Source: CAKZKT01 sp034434235 | Lineage (GTDB): Bacteria > Chloroflexota > Anaerolineae > CG2-30-64-16 | Reading direction: 5' to 3' | Assembly: GCA_034434235.1 (NCBI GenBank) | Contig: DAOTZV010000053.1 | Coordinates: forward strand, 1 to 14,055 | Length of the DNA stretch: 14,055 nucleotides | In this document: piece by piece, positions 4,507 to 10,601 of the stretch | Numbering within the stretch: the stretch's first letter is position 1 | How the letters are laid out: each line of letters opens with the position of its first letter | The notes under the pieces: model-generated | Seen by the model: only the letters and a program-made list of their open reading frames with translations | What the model was told of the DNA's origin: nothing | Database searches by the model: none | Translations under genes and position numbers: made by a program

Positions 4507-6137
4507 ATCTCCTCCCGCACCTTCCCGCCCTCCATCACCCACAAGGTGGTGGCGAGGCGATCAATGAAGTAGCGGTCGTGGACGACGGCCAGAAACGTGC
4601 CCTCGAAGCGCGCCATGGCGGCCTCGAAGCGTTCGCGCGAGGGGATATCCAGGTGGTTGAGCGGCTCGTCGAGCAGCAGGAAGTTGCAGCCGCGCACGGC
4701 CAGGAGCGCCAGCGCCAGCCGGCTCCGCTCGCCGAAGCTCAGACGGCCGACCGGAACGAACACCTCATCGCCTGCGAACAGGAAGTAGTGCAGGAAGCTG
4801 CGCGCTTCGGTCTCGTCCAGGGGCGCGGCCCGACGGATCAGCTCCAGGGGCGTGGCGGCCGGGTCGAAGGTCTCCTGTTCCTGCGCCATGTAGCCCAGGC
4901 GCACCCCGCGGCCCAGGCGGATCTCGCCGGCCCACGGTTGCAGCTCGCCGGCGATGCACTTCAGCAGCGTCGTCTTGCCCACGCCGTTCGGCCCCACCAG
5001 CACCGCGCGTTCGCCGTAGCGCAAATGCAGGTTGACCTGGTCGAAGAGCACCCGTTCTCCGAAGCCCATGCGCAGATTTTGGATGTGGAGCACATCCTGG
5101 CCGCTGCGCGGCGCGTCGGCGAATTCCAGCTTCATCTTCCAGGAAAGAGCCGGCTTGTCCACGCGCTCTTCGCCGGCGAGCATCCGTTCGAGCCGGGCCT
5201 TTTGCACCACGGCATGGCGGGCCAGGTCTTTCGCGATGCGCCGATAGTGGAAGTGGATCGTCTCCTGTTCGATGCCGCGCGCCTGGTCGCTGAGCTTGCG
5301 GATCGAGGCTTCCAGCCGGCGGATCCGCTCCTGTTGTTCCTTGTAGGCCGCCCACTGTTTTTCCAGCGCGCGGTCGAGCGCGACCGCGTAGTCGGTGTAG
5401 TTGCCCTCGTATTCGCGCAGCGTGTGCGTGACGTCATCGAGCGCCAGGATGCGGCGGACGATGCGGTCGAGGAAGGTGCGATCGTGCGAGACGATGAGCG
5501 CCGCGCCGGGGTAGGCGCTCAGATACTCCTCCAGCCAGGTGAGTGCGGCGATGTCCAGGTGGTTGGTCGGCTCATCGAGCAGGAGCAGGTCGGGCCGGGA
5601 CAGCAGCAGCCGGGCCAATCCCAGCCGCGTCTTCTGGCCGCCGCTGAGCGAAGCGACCGGCCGTGCGGGGCTGATGTCCGCCAGGCCCATGCCGGCCAAC
5701 ACGGCCGCGACATCGGCCTGACGGCTCCGATCGGCGGCGGCCTGCCATTCGGCCAACCCGCGCTCGTACTCGGCCAGGGCCAAGGGGAGCTGTTCGCCCT
5801 GCGCGCTGGCCACGGCTTCGGCCAGCTGCGCCAGCCGCGCTTCGAGCGCCTCTGGATCTGGCGTCGCGACCGCCAGATCCAACACCTCGCCGACCGTGGC
5901 CCCGGGATGAAATTCGAGCGCCTGCGGCAGGTAGCCGACGCGCACCGTTGCGGGCGAAAGCTGGACGCGCCCGCCATCGGGGGGCAACTGGCCGGCGATG
6001 ATGCGCAGGAGGGTGGTCTTGCCGCAGCCGTTGGGGCCGATCAAGCCGGCCTTTTCCCCGCGGTTCAGGTTGAAGCTGATGTGGTCCAGCACTTTCACGT
6101 CGCCGAACCACTTGGTGATGTCGCGTACTTGCAACAT
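4497..6137 (-). CDS. ABC-F family ATPase (ribosome-associated type)
   Basis: This 546-residue protein has two ABC cassettes and no membrane segment, as in ABC-F ATPases, which act on the ribosomal E site to help translation or protect against antibiotics rather than in transport. Cassette 1: Walker A GPNGCGKTT at 34-42, signature LSGGQ at 164-168, Walker B LLLLDEP at 184-190, H-loop SHD at 217-219. The interdomain linker (about 239-335) contains charged helices (KQWAAYKEQQERIRRLEASI). Cassette 2: Walker A GPNGVGKTT at 382-390, signature LSFGE at 466-470, Walker B LLLDEP at 487-492, then VVHDR. Which ABC-F subfamily it is cannot be settled by eye. The ATG at 6137 begins the usual MLQVRDITKWFG; upstream in-frame codons cross a terminator hairpin. 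Expression is probably controlled by the leader at 6138-6372. Confidence 0.92.
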   Translation of the reverse strand: MLQVRDITKWFGDVKVLDHISFNLNRGEKAGLIGPNGCGKTTLLRIIAGQLPPDGGRVQLSPATVRVGYLPQALEFHPGATVGEVLDLAVATPDPEALEARLAQLAEAVASAQGEQLPLALAEYERGLAEWQAAADRSRQADVAAVLAGMGLADISPARPVASLSGGQKTRLGLARLLLSRPDLLLLDEPTNHLDIAALTWLEEYLSAYPGAALIVSHDRTFLDRIVRRILALDDVTHTLREYEGNYTDYAVALDRALEKQWAAYKEQQERIRRLEASIRKLSDQARGIEQETIHFHYRRIAKDLARHAVVQKARLERMLAGEERVDKPALSWKMKLEFADAPRSGQDVLHIQNLRMGFGERVLFDQVNLHLRYGERAVLVGPNGVGKTTLLKCIAGELQPWAGEIRLGRGVRLGYMAQEQETFDPAATPLELIRRAAPLDETEARSFLHYFLFAGDEVFVPVGRLSFGERSRLALALLAVRGCNFLLLDEPLNHLDIPSRERFEAAMARFEGTFLAVVHDRYFIDRLATTLWVMEGGKVREEMGD

Positions 6138-6157
6138 GGCTTCCGGTCCCTTTGCCC

Positions 6158-6195
6158 AAACAAAAACGCCGTGGACATGGGCGCCCACGGCGTTT
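6158..6195 (-). terminator. Intrinsic terminator in the ABC-F leader (attenuator candidate)
   Basis: On the minus strand AAACGCCGTGG (6195-6185), a 10-nt loop and CCACGGCGTTT (6174-6164) form a perfect 11-bp stem. It runs straight into a T-rich tract, TTTTTGTTT (6166-6158). This is a textbook intrinsic terminator ending about 20 nt before the ABC-F start codon, and 220 nt after the M55 stop. Its place in the leader favours attenuation over simple end-of-gene termination. Confidence 0.75.
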
Positions 6196-6248
6196 GCAAC
6201 AGATTTCAAGAGAGCATGACGATCCCGACAGGCGCGCGGCTCCGCCAC

Positions 6249-6297
6249 GAACCTGCCGGGCCATCACCCGCGGGTGATGGCTCCCAACAGGCGGTTC
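6249..6297 (-). other. Long hairpin in the ABC-F leader
   Basis: The core is a loopless palindrome at 6260-6281 with arms GCCATCACCCG and CGGGTGATGGC. Flanking bases extend it: GG/CC pairs and GAAC...CTG (6297-6288, with a bulge) against CAGGTTC (6255-6249), in total about 20 base pairs. It lies upstream of the leader terminator on the same predicted transcript. The downstream GCGCGCC (6237-6231) could pair with GGGCGC in the terminator loop (6186-6181), a possible antiterminator contact (inference). Confidence 0.55.
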
Positions 6298-6378
6298 CCC
6301 ACGGCTGCGGGAAGCGGAGCAGACCTCAAGACGGAATCGTGTTGATCATGGCACGCATCAGGAACGGAATTCCGATCC

Positions 6379-6408
6379 ATTATGCCACAGGATCGGGCAA
6401 GGGCGCAA
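6379..6408 (-). promoter_or_regulatory. Possible promoter of the ABC-F gene
   Basis: On the minus strand TTGCGC (6408-6403), an 18-bp spacer and CATAAT (6384-6379) match the consensus at four and five of six positions. It lies just after the M55 stop codon and would start a leader of about 235 nt near 6372. Read-through from the M55 gene is the alternative. Confidence 0.45.
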
Positions 6409-6416
6409 ATCGCGGC

Positions 6417-7238
6417 TCACAGGCCCGCCAGGCTCATGACGGCGCGGGCCGCTCGATAAGCCGCGGCCATATCGGCCGCGGTCACTTCGATGGTCTTGCC
6501 GCGACGCCGCGCGCCGGGCACCAGCGACGCGGCATCGGCCATCTCGGAGCGGATAAGCTCGACCGCGATGGTGACGGGGGTGGCAACGCGCAGCGGCGGG
6601 GGCGCGGTACCCTCGCGCAGCCGCTCGACGCCGGCCCGGGCGGCCAGGTGGATCAGCTCCTGCGTCACCGCGGGCGGCAGGCATTCGGCGGCGGTGCGGC
6701 CTGTGGCGTGTTTCACCACGGCCGTCTCCACCGGGCCGAGGAGCGCCACGGCCTCGGCGCACGCGGACTGATCGCCCGAGATCATCAGCACGGCCGCGCC
6801 GAAATGGCCGGCCACGGCCGCGTTCAACCCGATCTCGCCGACCGGCTCGCCGTTCAGCCAGACGCCGGCCACGCGCGCCGAAGACCAGGTGTGATCCAGG
6901 ATAGCGTTCGGCGTGCCCATGCGGGCATGATAGCCGACGAACAGGACGCCGTGGACGCCGCCATCTATGCCCTGCACCATCGAAAAAGGGGAAGGACTGC
7001 CGGAGTTCAGCCGCGCCCGGTCGTCCAGCTCTTCGATCAGGATGTTGCGGCCGCTGCCGTGCCCGTCGCTCACGATCACTTCGTCCGCGCCGGCGTCGAA
7101 CGCGCCGCGGATCGCCGCGTTCACATCGGCGGTCATCAGCCGGCGAAAGCGCTGATATTCGGCATGGGTCGAGTCGGTATGGTCGGCATGGACGACGCCG
7201 GTGATCCCTTCCATGTCGGCCGCGATCAGGATCTTCAT
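6417..7238 (-). CDS. dppA: M55 family D-aminopeptidase (DppA-like)
   Basis: This 273-residue protein matches peptidase family M55, zinc D-aminopeptidases that release D-amino acids (typically D-Ala) from short D-peptides. Such peptides often come from cell-wall turnover, so the likely role is recycling. The family's metal ligands are in place: D8 and E10 in AADMEGITGV, H60 in VSDGHGSGRN, H104 in FVGYHARMG and the Glu of VGEIGLNA (about 135). The probable catalytic His is H116 in LDHTWSS. The C-terminal half also has GHFGAAVLMISGDQSAC at 144-160. There is no signal peptide, so the enzyme is cytosolic. GGAGGGG 3 nt before the ATG at 7238 is an excellent ribosome binding site. It lies 107 bp downstream of the TrxR fusion; no good promoter was seen between them, so co-transcription is likely. 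Confidence 0.92.
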   Translation of the reverse strand: MKILIAADMEGITGVVHADHTDSTHAEYQRFRRLMTADVNAAIRGAFDAGADEVIVSDGHGSGRNILIEELDDRARLNSGSPSPFSMVQGIDGGVHGVLFVGYHARMGTPNAILDHTWSSARVAGVWLNGEPVGEIGLNAAVAGHFGAAVLMISGDQSACAEAVALLGPVETAVVKHATGRTAAECLPPAVTQELIHLAARAGVERLREGTAPPPLRVATPVTIAVELIRSEMADAASLVPGARRRGKTIEVTAADMAAAYRAARAVMSLAGL

Positions 7239-7280
7239 GGTCCCCTCCGTAGTTGTTCTTAATGGGGCAATCATGGTCGT

Positions 7281-7329
7281 GGCGCAGAGGACGTCCCCGA
7301 AGTCCGCATCCGTCCGCGTCCTCTGTGCC
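7281..7329. repeat. Inverted repeat between TrxR fusion and M55 gene
   Basis: GGCGCAGAGGACG (7281-7293) and CGTCCTCTGTGCC (7317-7329) are complementary over 13 positions with one G-T pair, around a 23-bp loop. The right arm runs on into CTCTGTGCCTCTGCGGTG, a tandem-like CTCTGYGCC motif. No T-tract follows, so it is not an evident terminator. It looks like another dispersed intergenic repeat. Confidence 0.6.
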
Positions 7330-7345
7330 TCTGCGGTGGATAAGC

Positions 7346-8536
7346 TCATTGCCCGCGCAGGTATTCGCGCATCATCAGCGCGGCAGTAGCGCCCTCGCCG
7401 GCGGCCGCGGCGGCCTGCTTGGTGCTGCCGGCGCGCACATCGCCGGCCGCGAACACGCCCGGCATGGTCGTCTCCAGGTTGTTGCCGGTCACGATGAAGC
7501 CCCATTGGTCGCGCTGGATCTCGGCGGGCAGGAAATCGGTGTTGGGCTCCAGGCCGACGAAGATGAAGACGCCGTCCGGGTGCCACACCTTCAGCTCGCC
7601 CGTGCCGCGATCGAGCACCTCGACGCCTTCCAGCTTGCCGCGTTTGGCCCGAAAAGCCTGGATCGCGTGGTTGGTGATCACGCGCATGCCCGGCTGTTCG
7701 GCAACCTTCTGTTGCAGGAGCTTGCTCGCTCTGACCTGGGGCAGAAACTCCACGATGGTGACGGTCCTGGCGTAGCGGCTGAGGAAGAGCCCCTCCTGAA
7801 AGCCGCTGTTGCCGCCGCCCACCACCAACACGTCTTTGTCCTTGTAGAATGGCCCGTCGCACACCGCGCAGAAGTGGATGGCCGAGCCGATCAGCTCCTT
7901 TTCGCCGGGCACGTTCAGCCGACGATAGCGCGAGCCGGTGGCGATCAGTACGGCCTGAGCGCCGTACTCGTTGCCGTCGGCCGTGTGGACGCACAGATAG
8001 CGACCGTCGCGGTGGATGCCGTCCACCGCGGCCGATTGCAGGATCTCCACGCCGAAGCGTTGCGCCTGCGCGACGAGCCGTCGCGCCAGCTCCAGGCCGG
8101 GGATCCCTTCGTCGAAGCCGGGAAAGTTGTCGAGCATCTGGGTATCGCCGATCTGGCCGCCGGCCGTGTTCTTCTCCAGGATCAGGGTGTTCAGGCCCTC
8201 GCGCGCGGTGTAAATGGCGGCGGTCAGGCCCGCGGGGCCGCCGCCCACGATGATCACGTCGTAAAAGCTGTGTTTGGCCGCGCTGATCAGGTTGAGCTTC
8301 GCGGCCAATTCTTCGTTGCTCGGCTCCACCAGCACGTCGCCGTCGGCAAAGACGATGGTCGGGACGATGCGCTTGCCGTGATTGATCCGCTCGACCTCGG
8401 CCATGGCCGCCGGGTCTTGCTCGATGTCCACCCAGGTATACTGGATGCGGTTTTCGGCCAGAAACTGCTTGGAACGTCGGCAATCCGGGCACCAGGTGGT
8501 GCCGTAGACGATGATCGCTGGACGATCAGAAGGCAT
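7346..8536 (-). CDS. Glutaredoxin-thioredoxin reductase fusion protein
   Basis: The 396-residue protein has two parts. Residues 6-85 are a glutaredoxin/mycoredoxin-like domain with active site CPDC (C16, C19) and the cis-proline block IVPTIVF (57-63). Residues 91-396 are a thioredoxin-reductase-like FAD protein: FAD-binding GGGPAG at 98-103, GGQIGDTQ at 126-133, the redox pair CAVC (C223, C226) followed by DG, a second dinucleotide fold GGGNSG at 240-245, and MPGVFAAGDV at 358-367. Electrons would pass from the flavin to C223/C226 and on to the attached CPDC domain. At 262-269 VEFLPQVR replaces the IHRRDGFR segment of NADPH-dependent TrxR, so the usual arginine pair is gone and a Glu is present. 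Start at 8536 has GGAGGA 9 nt upstream. Promoter at 8592-8620. Confidence 0.9.
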   Translation of the reverse strand: MPSDRPAIIVYGTTWCPDCRRSKQFLAENRIQYTWVDIEQDPAAMAEVERINHGKRIVPTIVFADGDVLVEPSNEELAAKLNLISAAKHSFYDVIIVGGGPAGLTAAIYTAREGLNTLILEKNTAGGQIGDTQMLDNFPGFDEGIPGLELARRLVAQAQRFGVEILQSAAVDGIHRDGRYLCVHTADGNEYGAQAVLIATGSRYRRLNVPGEKELIGSAIHFCAVCDGPFYKDKDVLVVGGGNSGFQEGLFLSRYARTVTIVEFLPQVRASKLLQQKVAEQPGMRVITNHAIQAFRAKRGKLEGVEVLDRGTGELKVWHPDGVFIFVGLEPNTDFLPAEIQRDQWGFIVTGNNLETTMPGVFAAGDVRAGSTKQAAAAAGEGATAALMMREYLRGQ

Positions 8537-8565
8537 CTCGAAATCTCCTCCGGCAACGCCGCAGT

Positions 8566-8596
8566 TTGACAATTCGGGGCGTCGTCGGCATAGTAT
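8566..8596 (+). promoter_or_regulatory. Possible promoter of the MBL-fold gene
   Basis: TTGACA (8566-8571), a 19-bp spacer and TAGTAT (8591-8596). The -35 is perfect but the spacer is long. Its -10 overlaps the -10 of the divergent TrxR-fusion promoter, so the two would compete. Confidence 0.35.
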
Positions 8597-8620
8597 AGGG
8601 CGTGAAGCGTGAAACGTCAA
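8592..8620 (-). promoter_or_regulatory. Promoter of the Grx-TrxR fusion gene
   Basis: On the minus strand TTGACG (8620-8615), a 17-bp spacer and TATACT (8597-8592) each match five of six consensus bases. The -35 lies in the only aberrant unit of the 7-bp repeat array at 8601-8642. The leader before the ATG at 8536 would be about 48 nt. Confidence 0.6.
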
Positions 8621-8642
8621 ACGTGAAGCGTGAAACGTGAAG
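8601..8642. repeat. 7-bp tandem repeat CGTGAAR, six copies
   Basis: Six contiguous units: CGTGAAG, CGTGAAA, CGTCAAA, CGTGAAG, CGTGAAA, CGTGAAG. The third differs at one base. The array ends 4 bp before the ATG of the MBL-fold gene, and its last unit supplies the AAGG (8640-8643) that serves as ribosome binding site. Confidence 0.9.
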
Positions 8643-8646
8643 GTGC

Positions 8647-9534
8647 ATGATGAAGGCGTTGAAGGAGGGGTTGAGGGGGTGGCGCTGGGTCGCTGCGCTG
8701 GCGTGCGTGGCGGCGTTGGCCTGGCTGGCGCTGGCCGGATTGCCGGACGGCAAGCTGCACGTCCATTTTCTGGATGTCGGCCAGGGCGATGCCATCCTCG
8801 TCGTGACGCCCGACGGCCGCCAGATCCTGATAGACGGCGGGCCGAGCCCCACCGCGCTGTTGAACGAGCTGGCCGCGGTGTTGCCGTTTTGGGATCGAAG
8901 CCTTGACCTGGTGATCCTCACCCATCCGGACGGCGACCACATCACGGGCCTGATCCCCCTGTTCGATCGCTACCGGATTGACCGCGTGCTCGACACGTCC
9001 CTCTCGGACACGGCGCCGGTGGCCGCGGAGTGGCGCGGCCAACTGGCGCGCCATCGGGTCGGCCGCACGCTGGCCGCGCGCGGCATGCGCCTGGTGGTCG
9101 GCCGGGCGCAACTGACCGTGCTTCACCCCGGACCGCAACTTTTGCGCGGCACGGCCTCCGATGACAACAACAACGCTATCGTGTTGCGGCTGGACTACGG
9201 CCGGACGAGCTTCCTGTTGACCGGCGACGCCGAGGTCGAGGCCGAGGCGGACATGATGCGGGCCGGCCTGCCGCTCAAAGCCGATCTGCTCAAGGTCGGC
9301 CATCACGGCAGTCGCGGCTCGAGCTCGGCGCCGTTTCTGGCGGCGGTGGCCCCGCGCTGGGCCGTCATCCAGGTGGGCGCCGACAACGACTTCGGCCATC
9401 CGCATCCCGAGGTCTTGCGTCGGCTGGAGGCGGCCGGCGCGGAGGTCCTCCGCACCGACCGCCAGGGCCGCATCGAGGCGATCAGCGACGGCCGCGCGCT
9501 GGAGCTCCGCACGCGGGCGCGTTCGTGGCGGTGA
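8647..9534 (+). CDS. ComEC C-terminal-like metallo-beta-lactamase-fold protein
   Basis: This protein of 295 residues matches the metallo-hydrolase domain found at the C-terminus of the DNA-uptake protein ComEC/Rec2, here free-standing without the ComEC channel. Residues 14-31 are one hydrophobic helix that should anchor or export it. Motifs follow in order: HFLDVGQGDAILV at 40-52, LIDGGPS at 61-67, metal-binding THPDGDH at 92-98, DDNNNAIVLRL at 172-182, LTGDAE at 191-196, LKVGHHGS at 215-222 and FGHPHPEVL at 249-257. The active site looks intact. Family members include nucleases and other phosphoester hydrolases, so the exact substrate is open. ATGs at 8647 and 8650 are both possible; AAGG spacing favours 8650. 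It is divergent from the TrxR fusion and ends 9 bp from the convergent threonine aldolase stop. Confidence 0.88.
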   Translation: MMKALKEGLRGWRWVAALACVAALAWLALAGLPDGKLHVHFLDVGQGDAILVVTPDGRQILIDGGPSPTALLNELAAVLPFWDRSLDLVILTHPDGDHITGLIPLFDRYRIDRVLDTSLSDTAPVAAEWRGQLARHRVGRTLAARGMRLVVGRAQLTVLHPGPQLLRGTASDDNNNAIVLRLDYGRTSFLLTGDAEVEAEADMMRAGLPLKADLLKVGHHGSRGSSSAPFLAAVAPRWAVIQVGADNDFGHPHPEVLRRLEAAGAEVLRTDRQGRIEAISDGRALELRTRARSWR

Positions 9535-9543
9535 AGCGGCCGT

Positions 9544-10581
9544 TCAGCGCGGCCGGCCGGCCCGGACATCCGCCAGGAATTCGTCCACCATCTCCTCGCG
9601 CGTCGCCCACGAGGTGACCAGCCGGATCGCCGCATGGCCGGCGTCGGCTTTGCTCCAGATGTAAAAGCCGTAGCTTTTTTGCAGTTCGGCGATCAGATCG
9701 TTGGGCAGGATGGGGAAGATCTGATTGGTGGCCGGCGGCACCAGGAAGCGGAAGCCCAGGTCGGCCAGGCCGCGCGCCAGCTTCATCGCCAGCGCGTTGG
9801 CGCGGCGGGCCAGCTCGAAGTAGAGACCGTCGCGGAAGAGGCCGATGAACTGGAGGCCCAATACCCGACCCTTGGCGAGCAATGCCCCGCGCTGCTTCAG
9901 GTGAAAGCGGAAGTCGGATTGCAGCTCCGGCCGGTTGATCACGATGGCCTCGCCCAACAGCGCGCCGTTCTTCGTGCCGCCGATGTAGAAGACGTCCACC
10001 AGGCCGGCCACCTCGGGCAACGTCAGATCGGCTGCTTCGCTGGTGAGGGCCGCGCCCAGCCGCGCGCCGTCCAGATAGAGATAGAGGCCGTTCGCGCGAC
10101 AACACTGCACCAGGGCCGCCAGCTCGTCGCGGCGATAGACCGTGCCCACCTCGGTGGAATGCGAGATGGACACGGCCCGCGGCTTGACCATGTGCTCGTC
10201 GGTGTGCTCGTCCATCACCTGCTGCACCAGCTCCGGCGTCAGCTTGCCGTCGGCCGTCGGTACCGTCAGGATCTTGTGGCCGGTGGCTTCGATCGCGCCG
10301 GCCTCGTGAACGTTGATGTGGGCCGTGCGCGGGGCGATCACGGCCTCGTAGCTCTTGAGCAGCGCCGAGAGCGCGATCAGGTTGGCCTGGGTGCCGCCGG
10401 TGACGAAGTGCACGGCGGCCGTCGGGTTCCCGATGGCCGCCTTCAGCAGTTCGGCCGCCTCCCGGCAGAAGACGTCCTCGCCGTAACCGGTCTCCTGCGC
10501 CAGGTTGGTTTGCGCCAGCAGCTCGAGGATCGCGGGATGCGCGCCCTCGGAGTAATCGTTGAAGAAGCTGTACTTGTACAT
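9544..10581 (-). CDS. ltaE: Low-specificity threonine aldolase (divergent subgroup)
   Basis: This 345-residue fold-type I PLP enzyme belongs to the threonine aldolase/beta-eliminating lyase family, which splits L-threonine or L-allo-threonine into glycine and acetaldehyde. The PLP lysine is K204 in FYIGGTKNGALLGEA, and YLDGARLGAAL at 169-179 carries the Asp that binds the pyridine nitrogen. Other marks are GYGEDVF at 32-38, TGGTQANLIAL at 61-71 and ISHSTEVGTVY at 139-149. The N-terminus reads FFNDYSEGAHP where E. coli LtaE-type enzymes have RSDT, so it is a divergent subgroup and the substrate is not certain. It lies 20 bp after the gcvPB stop in the same direction and is almost surely in that operon, where its glycine product would feed the glycine cleavage system. 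The ribosome binding site is weak. Confidence 0.82.
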   Translation of the reverse strand: MYKYSFFNDYSEGAHPAILELLAQTNLAQETGYGEDVFCREAAELLKAAIGNPTAAVHFVTGGTQANLIALSALLKSYEAVIAPRTAHINVHEAGAIEATGHKILTVPTADGKLTPELVQQVMDEHTDEHMVKPRAVSISHSTEVGTVYRRDELAALVQCCRANGLYLYLDGARLGAALTSEAADLTLPEVAGLVDVFYIGGTKNGALLGEAIVINRPELQSDFRFHLKQRGALLAKGRVLGLQFIGLFRDGLYFELARRANALAMKLARGLADLGFRFLVPPATNQIFPILPNDLIAELQKSYGFYIWSKADAGHAAIRLVTSWATREEMVDEFLADVRAGRPR

Positions 10582-10601
10582 GAGCGCGGGCTTTTGCCTG
10601 C

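Noticed and set aside
4366..4542. N-terminal extension of the GNAT protein
   Set aside because: It would translate the 8-bp repeat array and the G-run tract and overlap the ABC-F end; such sequence is not expected in a GNAT protein.
6138..6372. T-box riboswitch in the ABC-F leader (GGGGAACCGCC resembles part of a T-box)
   Set aside because: The resembling piece is far upstream of the terminator, not overlapping its 5' arm, and the gene is not an aminoacyl-tRNA synthetase or amino acid gene.
4578..7262. Very long plus-strand open frame (about 894 codons)
   Set aside because: It lies opposite the ABC-F and M55 genes, whose motifs are complete on the minus strand. Its translation is low-complexity and rich in Arg, Gln and Ala, as expected from antisense of GC-rich genes.
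6417..8492. Apparent 691-codon protein ending in the M55 peptidase
   Set aside because: The N-terminal part is an off-frame reading of the TrxR fusion. The peptidase start at 7238 has a strong ribosome binding site.
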